Positions 40,900-50,546 are shown, counted from the stretch's first letter. The stretch: 64,000 bases of DNA from Proteus cibi (GCF_003144405.1 NZ_PENW01000011.1:66820-130819); one strand, 5' to 3'. The notes: generated by a model from the sequence alone, not told the origin. Numbers and translations are program-made.

Positions 40900-43254
40900 T
40901 TATTTGTCTGAACGATGCTGTGATATCTGATGTAAACGACGAGTTGAACGACGTTGTAACCAGTAATAAGTCACGAAGCCCGTCAGTGCACAAAAACCAA
41001 CAGCTAAAAGACCCAGCAAATATACGTGTCTAGAGCTATACCAAAGGAATTGTTGTAAGAAAGGTAAGTCACCTTGTGAGAAGTGTTCACCTAAATGGAA
41101 ACTTTTTACGGTGTCTTTACCACTAATAAGCGTGATATCGCCTTTAATAGCCGCATTTATTTGAGCTAAATTTAAGTCATTGATAATGGTTTTTATCGAA
41201 TCATTACCTTTAGCTGTAACCAATACGACAACCCTATCGCTTGCCCAAGGTGAGATAAAACTCATCATGCCACGCCAATCTTTCACTGAAGATAAGTAAC
41301 TTGCAGCATCACCACTTTGAGATAAATAATCGCCAGCAATCCAACCTTTTGCTTTATCAATCAGTGATTGAGGTTTGATTTCAACGTTTTTATTTAAAAA
41401 TGAGAACGTTTGTTGTGAAAAACGAGCAGGTAGAAATCCCTCACTACTTAATGAGCCAATCGCTAACACATCGTGTTGAGAGAGGTTATTTTTCTCAAGC
41501 TCTTTAGCACCTAAGAAAACCGAAGCATGAGAAACCGGTGTACCTGTGGCATAACCTGATCTCGCCATTAAGTTCACTAAGGTATAAAGCTCTTCTATTG
41601 TTGGATTTTCAGGTAATAACAGTGTGGTTTGTGAAAAATCCGCCAGACGACTAAATGGGAATGATGCCCCTGAAAAATAAGCCAAGTTCGGCATTCTTGA
41701 GTAGTGCCAAGTATTTTTAAATTGCAGCGTTGATTGCGGATCGATTCGGCTAATCAAACTACTGCCATCCGTTAAAATACACGGTGAATCATCCGGTTCA
41801 CGTAAATCAAAATAAAACTGTAATTGATTCTGACTATAAATTTGGCGAGGGTTTAAATAGAGTGTGCTGTTTTGCTCTTCACTCTCCATTCCTAGCCATT
41901 GTCTTAGCATACCTAAAGGTTCTGAACGCGCCGGATACAACGCACCTAAGAATTGGTTATTCAAAGAGGCAATTAATGAAGAACGACGACTATTTAGTTT
42001 ATCCGAATGAGGAAATACATATTTCAAATCTAAAGGTAGCGCATCACCATCCCACCAAAAGAGATCAGGAGAGACACGAAACGAAAACTGATTTGGTGCA
42101 TGGTTAATACCTTGGCGTGAGAACTCATCACTGCCATTGGCAATTTGATTTAACGTAACTGGTTTATTGGTATTTAACCAACGAGGTGCATCGTAATCCT
42201 GACTCATAGCAAGCGTTTGAAACGGCACCACTAAGTGATCGTCTTGTGGCAATTTACCGTTGTTTAATGCCCATACCGCTTGGCGAAGAGATTTCTCATT
42301 ATCACCGCTGATCAGTAATAATTTGAAAACAGGATCTACTGGGTTATCAACAATAGTTAATTGCCCGCTATTTCCTGATGGTAATGTAATACCCGCAATA
42401 GTTTGTCCTGAATAGCCAACTAAAACACCATCACTTTCAGGTAACTGATTCATTAAAACCGGCAAATCAACTTGTTTAATATCATGGCTAAAACTACCAA
42501 ACCATGACGCTGCAATGGCGGCGGTTGTTACCTCAGCATGATCCGGTTTATCTGACAATATGATAGGTAACGAGGTCGCTGTCATTCTGTCAGGATCAAA
42601 GAACGGTAGGGGCAATCGTTCCAGACTATACCCGCCATTAATCCAGCGACCTCGATAATCTAATGATGAATCTGGTGAAATAACCAGACTTAATCCTTCA
42701 GCCAGCGGAGGAATACATTGGTTTTCATCCAAAGCATCACGATTCGCTAAACGAAAGCTGAGGTTATTCACATTCGTCAACATCATTTCAGGAATTTCTA
42801 AAACATATTCATGCTCTTGCCCACCTTCTTCCAAAGGTAGAAATCCCATAGGTTGACCATTTAGCATTAAGTGAAGTGTTTGATCAGATTGAATTAATCC
42901 TTGAGACGCTTTCACTTTCATCGTTAATGTAGCGTTATCAATAAATAAATCGTTCGCCATATTAAACGTCACACCAGAAAGTAATTTTCTTCCTGATAAC
43001 ACGATAGGTGATGGGCTTCCCATCTGCGCCAATGTTAATTGTTCTTCAATATTACGCGCTTCAGACAATACGCTATCTTCACGTTGGATCAGGGTATTCG
43101 CATTTTGTTGCACTGGCGAATGTGTATAAGAAGAAGTCGGGTCAGGTAAAAACTCCCCTCCTAGCGCTAACATTCCGGTATCTGCTTGAGAAAGATTAAT
43201 ACTTGCGATCGCTATCGCCGTTAGGCTCAGCATTAATGTCAGTTTCTTTTTCAT
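40900..43254 (-). CDS. bcsB: Cyclic di-GMP-binding cellulose synthase regulatory subunit BcsB
   Basis: BcsB is the periplasmic, membrane-anchored partner of BcsA that guides the polymer outward. The 784-residue product has a signal peptide (about 1-25) and a single C-terminal membrane helix (YLLGLLAVGFCALTGFVTYYWL near residue 745). The middle has two CBD and two flavodoxin-like regions, with RYRGRWINGG-type and FYFDLRE motifs. Despite its common name it does not bind c-di-GMP itself. It starts 2 bases after bcsA stops. Confidence 0.95.
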   Translation of the reverse strand: MKKKLTLMLSLTAIAIASINLSQADTGMLALGGEFLPDPTSSYTHSPVQQNANTLIQREDSVLSEARNIEEQLTLAQMGSPSPIVLSGRKLLSGVTFNMANDLFIDNATLTMKVKASQGLIQSDQTLHLMLNGQPMGFLPLEEGGQEHEYVLEIPEMMLTNVNNLSFRLANRDALDENQCIPPLAEGLSLVISPDSSLDYRGRWINGGYSLERLPLPFFDPDRMTATSLPIILSDKPDHAEVTTAAIAASWFGSFSHDIKQVDLPVLMNQLPESDGVLVGYSGQTIAGITLPSGNSGQLTIVDNPVDPVFKLLLISGDNEKSLRQAVWALNNGKLPQDDHLVVPFQTLAMSQDYDAPRWLNTNKPVTLNQIANGSDEFSRQGINHAPNQFSFRVSPDLFWWDGDALPLDLKYVFPHSDKLNSRRSSLIASLNNQFLGALYPARSEPLGMLRQWLGMESEEQNSTLYLNPRQIYSQNQLQFYFDLREPDDSPCILTDGSSLISRIDPQSTLQFKNTWHYSRMPNLAYFSGASFPFSRLADFSQTTLLLPENPTIEELYTLVNLMARSGYATGTPVSHASVFLGAKELEKNNLSQHDVLAIGSLSSEGFLPARFSQQTFSFLNKNVEIKPQSLIDKAKGWIAGDYLSQSGDAASYLSSVKDWRGMMSFISPWASDRVVVLVTAKGNDSIKTIINDLNLAQINAAIKGDITLISGKDTVKSFHLGEHFSQGDLPFLQQFLWYSSRHVYLLGLLAVGFCALTGFVTYYWLQRRSTRRLHQISQHRSDK

Positions 43255-43256
43255 GC

Positions 43257-45371
43257 TTAGTCATCCCCGTTAATAGATTGCACAGAGAGTGAAGCTTTTG
43301 TTCTTGTTGCTGGCGCTTTCACTTTTTGGCGACGACCAAAGAACAATTCAAAAATACAACGTGTAATACCTGCCAATTCTTTAAATGGTTTATCTTTATA
43401 ATCCGCTTGATGGATCCATGCATCAGCACGACCAAAGATAATACGCACCAATTTACGACGAAGATTTAAATCAATAGGTAAGAATTCAAGACGAAGTTGA
43501 TTGCTTTCTAAACTCACCATCTCAACAGGAACAGTAACTTCATCTCGTTGTACATTCAGAGTGATTGATGTGACATTACGTTGGCGAAGTTCAGACATCT
43601 TATTCACAGCAATGCGAACACCTCCCATTGAAATATCTTCAGTGGTCGTTGTTAACTCAGCACCATCATCAAAATGTAACGTAATCGGTAGAGATGCATT
43701 GATTCGAGTATGTTTACGAATTTGTCGAGTCTCTTTACCCACCGCGATAGAAGCAAGAATGATAAATAAACTGTAAGTCGCCCAAGTAAGGTTTAAAACA
43801 ATAACCAGAGGGTCAATACCTTGGAAGTCATTTAATAGGTAACGAATAACAACCCATGAAATCCCAGTGATCAGAAGAAGTGCAGTGATAATTAATGGAC
43901 GTACAGTGAGGTAATCCATATAGCTTTTATCAAGCAAATCGCCTTTATCTGTTACGTTAAATTTACCTAATTTTGGTGAAACTAAGCTCAGTAAGGTAGG
44001 TAGTACCAAGCTAAATGCCATGACGGTTTCATAAATTTCCCCCCAAAAAGAGTAACGGTATTTACCGATATTTTTCGAGTTGACATAAACCGACATGATC
44101 AAGTGTGGTAATGCATAGGCAAATATCATGCTTGCAGATGAAGCGATAATATTAAGGTTAAATAACATAAACAGTAACGGAGCTGTCAAGAAGATGATAC
44201 GAGGCAAACCATACTGAAAGTGAAGCATCGCGTTGAGATAACATAAACGCTGAGGGAATGTTAAACCACGCCCCAACATGGGATTATCCACGCGGAATAT
44301 TTGTGTCATCCCTCTAGCCCAACGAATACGTTGGTTAACGTGTAATGCTAAACGTTCTGTTGCAAGACCCGCAGCTAAAGGAATATCAATAAACGCAGAG
44401 TTCCAACCTAAACGTTGTAATTTAAGTGCCGTGTGTGCGTCTTCGGTTACCGTTTCAACAGCAATCCCCCCGATTTCTTCAAGAGCACTACGACGCATAA
44501 CAGCACATGAACCACAGAAGAATGTCGCATTCCAATTATCATTACCACGTTGAACTGGGCCATAGAAAAGTGCGCCTTCATGTGGTGCATCTTTAGCCGC
44601 ACTTAAGTTACGTTCAAATGGGTCTGACGAGTAAAAATAGTGTGGAGTTTGGATCAACGCTAATTTTGGATCTTCCAGAAAGCTTCCTACTGTTGCTTGT
44701 AAGAAAATACGTGTTGAGATGTGGTCACAGTCAAAAACACAGATTAACTCACCGTCTGTTAATCCCATCGCGTGATTTAAGTTACCCGCTTTAGCGTGAT
44801 CATGAACTTCACGTTCAATGTAAGTTACACCAACATCACCCGCGAATTGTTTAAATTCTTCACGACTACCATCATCCAATATATAAACTTTCATTTTATC
44901 TTGTGGATAATCGATAGCTTGTGCAGCTAGGACGGTATCACGTACAACATCTAAGCTTTCGTTATAGGTTGGAATATAAATATCAACAGTAGGCCATTGA
45001 GACACATCTTTAGGTAAAGGTGCTATTTTTCTATTTAATGGCCATGACGTTTGGAAATATCCTAGGACTAATATTATCCAAGAATAAATCTCAGCCATAA
45101 ATAAACCACTACCTAAAACAGCTTCAATCGTTGTATTAAAATTTAAAGTATTTGTTGCACGCCAGTAGAGATAACGTGTTGACATCAACAATGAAATAAA
45201 AACCATTGTTAATAATCGTTTCTTTGATTTTTTAAAACCGATAACAAATAACAGCAATATATTGATAATACCAAATATATATTGTTGTTCGGCGCTCATT
45301 GGCATAACAATGAGTGAAAACATTGTTATCAATAGAAAAGCCGTAATTAATGTTTTAAATATTTTATTCAT
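43257..45371 (-). CDS. bcsA: Cellulose synthase catalytic subunit BcsA
   Basis: BcsA is the inner-membrane GT2 enzyme that polymerises UDP-glucose into cellulose and threads it out. The 704-residue product has N- and C-terminal membrane helices around a GT2 domain with DDG (166-168), DCD (214-216), TED (309-311) and QRIRW (347-351), which are all the catalytic motifs. The C-terminal PilZ domain keeps RKHTR (the RxxxR arginines) and DISMGG, so it should respond to c-di-GMP. It is shorter than E. coli BcsA (872 residues) at the N-terminus, in the usual way for type I operons. It heads the core bcsABCD unit. Confidence 0.96.
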   Translation of the reverse strand: MNKIFKTLITAFLLITMFSLIVMPMSAEQQYIFGIINILLLFVIGFKKSKKRLLTMVFISLLMSTRYLYWRATNTLNFNTTIEAVLGSGLFMAEIYSWIILVLGYFQTSWPLNRKIAPLPKDVSQWPTVDIYIPTYNESLDVVRDTVLAAQAIDYPQDKMKVYILDDGSREEFKQFAGDVGVTYIEREVHDHAKAGNLNHAMGLTDGELICVFDCDHISTRIFLQATVGSFLEDPKLALIQTPHYFYSSDPFERNLSAAKDAPHEGALFYGPVQRGNDNWNATFFCGSCAVMRRSALEEIGGIAVETVTEDAHTALKLQRLGWNSAFIDIPLAAGLATERLALHVNQRIRWARGMTQIFRVDNPMLGRGLTFPQRLCYLNAMLHFQYGLPRIIFLTAPLLFMLFNLNIIASSASMIFAYALPHLIMSVYVNSKNIGKYRYSFWGEIYETVMAFSLVLPTLLSLVSPKLGKFNVTDKGDLLDKSYMDYLTVRPLIITALLLITGISWVVIRYLLNDFQGIDPLVIVLNLTWATYSLFIILASIAVGKETRQIRKHTRINASLPITLHFDDGAELTTTTEDISMGGVRIAVNKMSELRQRNVTSITLNVQRDEVTVPVEMVSLESNQLRLEFLPIDLNLRRKLVRIIFGRADAWIHQADYKDKPFKELAGITRCIFELFFGRRQKVKAPATRTKASLSVQSINGDD

Positions 45372-45542
45372 AAACCCATACCTTTGTCATCGCCATAGAT
45401 CTTTTCTTAAGACAAAGGCACCCTATCGACATTAATAAATATCGAAAAGAAACAAACCCATCTTAAAAAATAAAATAACAATGGCTAAAGATTGACACCA
45501 GTCAATATTATTTATTTACACAAAGAGTTTTGCTTATTTAGA

Positions 45543-45941
45543 TTAAACAGAGGCAATAAATGAAAATATATCTTTTAGTGATATTTTTTCATGAGCATGA
45601 ACTCTATCAGTTTCTTTGCTATCAAATATTTTATTATCTGCTAACAAATTTTGCTTACTCTTAATTAAATTGTCTTTCTTTGCTTTAACAACTAAAGCAT
45701 CCTGGTGATAAGAAGGAATAGACGATGCAGTAACAGGCTGTTTTGGTTCGTTTTTCACTACAAGTGAAGTTTCAGAAAACGTATTATTACTTAACTTACT
45801 AATTTTAGTATTATTTTCTTTATTTATAACTACTGGTTCTATTTTATTATTAAAATCTTGTGTTGCCGAGGAAGTAAACTCTTGAAAAGCAAAGGCATCT
45901 TCCTGAAATTTATCTTTTAGGTTACTAATATCATCATACAT
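45543..45941 (-). CDS. Probable BcsO-like cellulose-operon protein
   Basis: The 132-residue product is polar, rich in Lys, Asn and Ser, and lacks membrane segments. Its start MYDDISNLKDKFQEDAFAFQEF resembles the head of BcsO and BcsP, small proteins of uncertain function in enterobacterial cellulose operons (DDI-x-x-(F/L)-K-D-K pattern), and the C-terminal SLKDIFSFIA fits a short helix as in those. It is 171 bases upstream of bcsA in the same direction. The name is tentative because the proteins are short and low in complexity. The middle is likely disordered. Confidence 0.55.
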   Translation of the reverse strand: MYDDISNLKDKFQEDAFAFQEFTSSATQDFNNKIEPVVINKENNTKISKLSNNTFSETSLVVKNEPKQPVTASSIPSYHQDALVVKAKKDNLIKSKQNLLADNKIFDSKETDRVHAHEKISLKDIFSFIASV

Positions 45942-47307
45942 AGTGTGGCCCCTTTAATAACAGTACTCTAAACCTTGTTCAATAACTTGATGCTCATCCA
46001 AAATAAGGAAGAGAGAACCTTATAGATAATTTTCACAATAAGTTAAAAATATATCTTTATAAATTCATATTTAAACTCTCATTAAATCATCAATTAATGA
46101 ACATCAACTATGTAGGGTAAAATAATCTTATAAACACTGTTCTATTTAATTACAAATAAACATCATCCGATTAGGAGTAATGATTATTTAAATTAAATTG
46201 TATAATTATTTTAATGAAAAAGACAACATCAAAAAAAGTGTAAAAAGTAAAACCTCACTCATTTTCACTTTATAAAAATGGGTACTTTTACTTAGTTTCA
46301 TATTTATTATTACTATCAAAAATAGCGTCTTTTTTACCTAAAAAAACAGGTTTAAAACCCAGATAATAACTACAGTTAATTAATAACAATTTGTATAAAT
46401 TTTATAAAAATAAAATTCTAAAATAATTATTTATTGATATTATTTCTTCTAAAAAACAAAGAGCCTATCAAGATCAATTTTAATACCCCTTCTATTTTTC
46501 ATTCTAAAAAAGATTAAAAAAATAATAATTAAAAATAGAAATTATTATTTATTCATATTGATCATCATCAAAACAGACTCTTTTTTTACACCTAAAAAGT
46601 GAATTTATTGTTTTTTATCATATTACGACCACCTTATTTTATTAAAGAAAAATAAAATACATCAGCATTGGTTAAGTTTTAGAAAAAAACATTAAAATAA
46701 AAGACAAAAATAGATTATCAATCTATGATTAGCTTTATTATTTACTTATAGTAAATACCGCTAAGAATAACCTATATTCTAGAATAATTAACTTAAGTGA
46801 TATTTTATCTATAAAATGATATTGTTAATTTAGCTTAACAAACGCACAAGCGTGACTTAGTTCAAATAATAAATGTAATAATGAAAATCGACAAACAAAA
46901 AGATATAACCAATTGATTTAATTAAATTATAAATAAAATTTTAGTTATAAATACCAATATTTAGTATAAATACTCATAATTGCGATTTTTTATATTAAGA
47001 ATACTTAATTAACTATATCTTTATACTAATTAAATAGTGTCGTTTTAGGATTATCTTTTTATGTAACCATATAAATAAAGAGGCTCTTTAGCGTATTTTT
47101 TTAAGAGTAATCCTAGCAATCTAAGTTCTATTTTTTTTATCATTTAGCAAAAACTAATCAAATTAAGACTCGTTTATTAAGCATAATTTTAAAATAGCGG
47201 AATCGCTTCACCTACTCACAGAATAGCAAAAAGGCACTCTATCCTTCTTTACTTCTATGCTATCTTTATTAGGTGAATTAGGAGTATTCAACTTAACGGG
47301 AAAAAAG
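45942..47307. other. Long, very AT-rich gene-free stretch upstream of the cellulose operon
   Basis: No plausible coding frame, RNA gene, insertion sequence or tandem repeat is visible in this 1.3 kb. It is strongly enriched in A and T runs. I see a TATTTTATT/AATAAAATA inverted repeat (about 46634-46657) and no clear terminator. It probably contains the promoter of the minus-strand bcs genes and that of the plus-strand NADAR gene. High AT content would favour H-NS binding and silencing, and may reflect acquisition by transfer; both are inference. Confidence 0.5.
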
Positions 47308-47859
47308 ATGGATTTAGAACAATTAAAAAAAGAATTTCGTGCCGGTAAGAAAATAAAGTACATCTACTTTTGGGGACACAAAAGTAAAGGTAACGACATC
47401 GCAAAAAGTTGCTTTAGCCAATGGTATCCAGCACCTTTTATCTTGGATGATGTGCGTTATGCCAGTGCTGAACACTATATGATGGCTGAAAAAGCGAAGC
47501 TATTTAATGATATAGAAGTTAGAAAGCGCATTATTACTGCATCTAATCCAGGCTCAGCAAAAGCATTAGGCAGAGAAGTAAAAGGATTTGATCAAGGTAT
47601 TTGGGAACAACACCGTATGGATATTGTTATTCGTGCCAATATCGCTAAGTTTTCCCAAAATGAAGAACTCGGTAAATTTCTAATTTCAACAGGCAATCGT
47701 GTGCTTGTTGAGGCAAGCCCCGTTGATAAGATATGGGGGGTTGGTTTAAGTGAGCAAGACAATGAGATTAACAACCCGCTTCTTTGGAATGGATTAAATT
47801 TATTAGGCTTTGCTCTAATGAAAGTACGTAGTGTTTTAATTGAAGGTAGTAATCAATAG
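47308..47859 (+). CDS. NADAR-domain protein (YbiA-like)
   Basis: I chose the internal ATG at 47308 (MDLEQLKKEF), the normal family length, instead of the ATG at 47257; AAAAAG lies just upstream. The 183-residue product has the NADAR (DUF1768) motifs: FWGH, SAEHYMMAEKA with the conserved Glu, and the C-terminal KIWGVGL. Related enzymes act on ADP-ribose-type or riboflavin-pathway intermediates, for example as N-glycosidases. The physiological substrate here is unknown. The gene stands alone between an AT-rich gap and nagK. Confidence 0.8.
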   Translation: MDLEQLKKEFRAGKKIKYIYFWGHKSKGNDIAKSCFSQWYPAPFILDDVRYASAEHYMMAEKAKLFNDIEVRKRIITASNPGSAKALGREVKGFDQGIWEQHRMDIVIRANIAKFSQNEELGKFLISTGNRVLVEASPVDKIWGVGLSEQDNEINNPLLWNGLNLLGFALMKVRSVLIEGSNQ

Positions 47860-47961
47860 ATAAAGAAAACTCAACTGTCACCAATCACTGTTCTTCTTTA
47901 ACCTAGTGTATATAAGCAGTAGAGATAGCTTAAGTATTGACTGAAATAGAAATGGCCACGT

Positions 47962-47979
47962 AACGACAACCTTGTCGTT
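47962..47979 (+). promoter_or_regulatory. Palindrome before nagK
   Basis: The 18-bp palindrome AACGACAACCTTGTCGTT (8-bp arms) lies just upstream of a TATAAAT sequence (47982) and the nagK start at 48018. It could be an operator or a short leader hairpin. Confidence 0.35.
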
Positions 47980-48017
47980 GCTATAAATAATATTTACAGA
48001 ATAATTAAGAGACTGAT

Positions 48018-48929
48018 ATGTATTATGGTTTTGATATGGGCGGCACAAAAATTGAGCTTGCCGTTTTTGATAAAGAACTGACTCAAGTATGGCAAAAACG
48101 TGTTCCTACCCCTAAAAATGACTATCAAGCATTATTGAATGTTTTTAAAGAACTCACTTTAGAAGCTGATAACGAACTAGGTTGTAAGGGAAAAGTGGGT
48201 GTTGGTGTTCCTGGTATTGTGAATGCAAAAGAAGGAACAGTATTTACCACTAACGTTCCAGCCGCCAAATACAAGCCTATGGTTCACGATCTCGCGCATA
48301 TACTCAATAGACCCGTTAAAGTTGAAAATGATGCCAACTGCTTTGCCTTATCGGAAGCTTGGGACCCAGAATTTCGTCATCACCCTTCTGTATTAGGTCT
48401 TATATTAGGAACTGGCGTGGGGGGCGGTTTTGTTATTGATGGTAAAGTATTGTCTGGCAAGAATGGAATTGCTGGTGAAATCGGTCATATGAATCTGAAT
48501 GTAGATGCAGATAACGTGATCGGAGAAACAATGCCAAAAATTATTTGTGGTTGTGGTAAAAAAGCATGTTTTGAAACCTATTTATCAGGTCGAGGTTTTG
48601 AACGTATGTATAAAGCGTTCAATAATGCCCCACAAAGAGCTGTTGATATTGTTGAGCAATATTATGCCGGTGATAAAAAGACTCAAGAGCATGTTGATCG
48701 CTATATGAAAGTACTTGCGATTTACCTTAGCAATATTCTTACTGTACTTGACCCTCATTTAATTGTTATTGGTGGTGGATTATCACAATTTAACGCACTG
48801 TATGAGCTATTACCGGAATACCTCTCACACTGTGTGTACGGAAATGCACAAATCCCATTAATAGAAAAAGCACGTCATGGTGATGCAGGTGGTGCTCGTG
48901 GAGCTGCTTGCCTTAATTTATTAGACTGA
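48018..48929 (+). CDS. nagK: N-acetyl-D-glucosamine kinase
   Basis: NagK phosphorylates N-acetylglucosamine, including sugar recovered from peptidoglycan, to GlcNAc-6-phosphate. The 303-residue product is a ROK-family kinase with the phosphate-binding MYYGFDMGGTKIELAVF start, LILGTGVGGGFV, the zinc-binding CGCGKKACFETYLSGRG signature, and GGGLS. It is close to E. coli NagK throughout. A terminator follows directly. Confidence 0.96.
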   Translation: MYYGFDMGGTKIELAVFDKELTQVWQKRVPTPKNDYQALLNVFKELTLEADNELGCKGKVGVGVPGIVNAKEGTVFTTNVPAAKYKPMVHDLAHILNRPVKVENDANCFALSEAWDPEFRHHPSVLGLILGTGVGGGFVIDGKVLSGKNGIAGEIGHMNLNVDADNVIGETMPKIICGCGKKACFETYLSGRGFERMYKAFNNAPQRAVDIVEQYYAGDKKTQEHVDRYMKVLAIYLSNILTVLDPHLIVIGGGLSQFNALYELLPEYLSHCVYGNAQIPLIEKARHGDAGGARGAACLNLLD

Positions 48930-48936
48930 TAAATAG

Positions 48937-48977
48937 AAAAGAGCCTTTCTTTTTTTATTAAAGGCTCTTCTGTTTAT
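48937..48977 (+). terminator. Terminator after nagK
   Basis: The stem AAGAGCCTTT/AAAGGCTCTT (48939-48948 with 48960-48969) is followed by CTGTTT. It starts about 10 bases after the nagK stop codon. Confidence 0.85.
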
Positions 48978-49017
48978 AGCGTATGATCAATGTCATCACA
49001 TTATTAAGGCTACCGTT

Positions 49018-49602
49018 ATGGATAAGGTTTGGTTTAAAAAAAGACTCACCTTTCTTGGTGGGTTAACTATCATATTAGTTTTACTTCAACTTATTAACTC
49101 ACTATTCACCATATCTCTTCTGCAATGGGGGATTATTCCAAGAACGGGTGAAGGCTTAATCGGTATTTTTATTGCGCCTTTCATTCATGGATCTTGGTCT
49201 CATCTATTTAGTAATCTACTCCCGCTTCTTATTCTTAGCTTTTTATCCATGACACAATCTCTACGAGAATATGTGTTATCCAGTATATTTATTATTATCG
49301 TAAGTGGATTATTAGTTTGGATTTTTGGACGAAGTGCTATTCATGTTGGTGCAAGTGGGTGGATTTTTGGATTATGGTCTTTACTTATTGCTCACGCTTT
49401 TACTCGACATAAAATTATCGATATTATAATTGCACTTTTTGTTCTGTTTTATTATGGATCAATGGCTTATGGATTAATTCCCGGCCAATTAGGTGTATCA
49501 ACAGAATCACATATTGCAGGGGTTGTTGCAGGGTTACTTTATGCATGGTGTGCAAGAAAATTAATACGCCGTAAAAGCCAAGTAGTAGAAGTGGCTAAAT
49601 AG
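49018..49602 (+). CDS. Rhomboid-family intramembrane serine protease
   Basis: The 194-residue product has six hydrophobic helices and the rhomboid dyad: Ser113 in HVGASGWIFG and His165 in ESHIAGVV. The loop-1 HGSWSHLFSN block (57-66) with Asn66 is also in place. It should cleave membrane proteins near or inside the inner membrane. The substrate is unknown; in Providencia the related AarA processes TatA, but this protein is not obviously the same subfamily. It stands alone between nagK and satP. Confidence 0.88.
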   Translation: MDKVWFKKRLTFLGGLTIILVLLQLINSLFTISLLQWGIIPRTGEGLIGIFIAPFIHGSWSHLFSNLLPLLILSFLSMTQSLREYVLSSIFIIIVSGLLVWIFGRSAIHVGASGWIFGLWSLLIAHAFTRHKIIDIIIALFVLFYYGSMAYGLIPGQLGVSTESHIAGVVAGLLYAWCARKLIRRKSQVVEVAK

Positions 49603-49621
49603 CCACTTCTTTATAAAGCAG

Positions 49622-50185
49622 TTACTTGTGACCAATTGGCAGTATTGTTCTACCATACATCTCATTTAATACTTCAGCCATTGCAAGATAAAAAGCACTG
49701 GCACCACAAATAATGCCTTCAAAGCCTGCAATTTTTAAAATCAGTGCATTACCGGTGATATTTCCTATCGCCAGCAAAGCAAATAAAATAGTCAGACTTA
49801 AAAAGACAAACTGAAGTGCTTTATTGGCTTTTAAGGTACCAATAAACATGAAGAAGGTAAAAATTCCCCATAGCGCTAAAAACACGCCCAAAAAGAGAGG
49901 TGTTGTTGGCTCGCTTAAGCCCATTACGGGTAATAACCAAATCCCTACCAAGGTTACCCAAAAAAAGCCATAAGAGGTAAATGCAGTGGCCCCAAAAGTA
50001 TTGCCTTTTTTGAACTCAAAAATTCCAGCAATAACTTGAGCGATCCCACCATAAAAAATTCCCATACTCATAATAACTGAGACTACAGGGAAAAAACCGG
50101 CATTATGTATGTTCAACAAAATCGTTGTCATACCAAAACCCATTAAACCTAATGGACCCGGATTGGCAATGCGTTCGTTAGTCAT
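49622..50185 (-). CDS. satP: Acetate/succinate transporter SatP
   Basis: SatP (YaaH) takes up acetate and succinate with protons and belongs to the GPR1/FUN34/YaaH family. I place the start at MTNERIANPGPLG (50185), matching E. coli SatP, with AGG four bases upstream. The 187-residue product has six membrane helices and the family signature NPAPLGLMGFGMTT-like block at 7-20 and the LNEMYGRTILPIG end. It converges with the rhomboid gene. Confidence 0.93.
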   Translation of the reverse strand: MTNERIANPGPLGLMGFGMTTILLNIHNAGFFPVVSVIMSMGIFYGGIAQVIAGIFEFKKGNTFGATAFTSYGFFWVTLVGIWLLPVMGLSEPTTPLFLGVFLALWGIFTFFMFIGTLKANKALQFVFLSLTILFALLAIGNITGNALILKIAGFEGIICGASAFYLAMAEVLNEMYGRTILPIGHK

Positions 50186-50546
50186 AAAACCTAAAACCTC
50201 TAAAAATAATAGGGGAAAATTAAAAAAAATTTGAAAGCGCTGGATAATAAGAGGTAATACATCTAAAAACAATGATCCCAAAGGGTATATTTTTGAATAA
50301 CCGCCAACACCGATCCCAAGGGGAAATAACTAGTGGATTTAACTTAAAGAAAAGAAGTATTTAGTGATAGATGCTTATATCAACAAAAAGAACAAATCAA
50401 AATAAAGGTCTATAATTTAAAGGTTAATATCAATCAGTTGATATATTAATACCTGAATTTACCTTAAAATGCAGTTTTATACATTGAAGTGAAATAAAAT
50501 CTAACACATTAATTAGTTGAATTATTAACCTATAAGCGAGCTTGAT
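50186..50546. other. Divergent promoter region of satP and ygiW-like gene
   Basis: No gene is present apart from the 5' extension of the satP frame. It should hold the promoters of both divergent genes. I see no hairpin terminator or clear operator. Confidence 0.4.

Noticed and set aside
33505-45941. bcsQ, bcsR, bcsE, bcsF or bcsG in the cellulose operon
   Set aside because: All frames between bcsZ and the AT-rich gap are accounted for and none resembles these genes.
45942-47307. Possible CRISPR array or insertion sequence in the AT-rich gap
   Set aside because: No evenly spaced direct repeats, no transposase frame and no flanking inverted repeats were seen.
49622-50281. Longer satP start at 50281
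   Set aside because: The extra 32 residues are not found in the E. coli protein, and the internal ATG at 50185 has an appropriate ribosome site.
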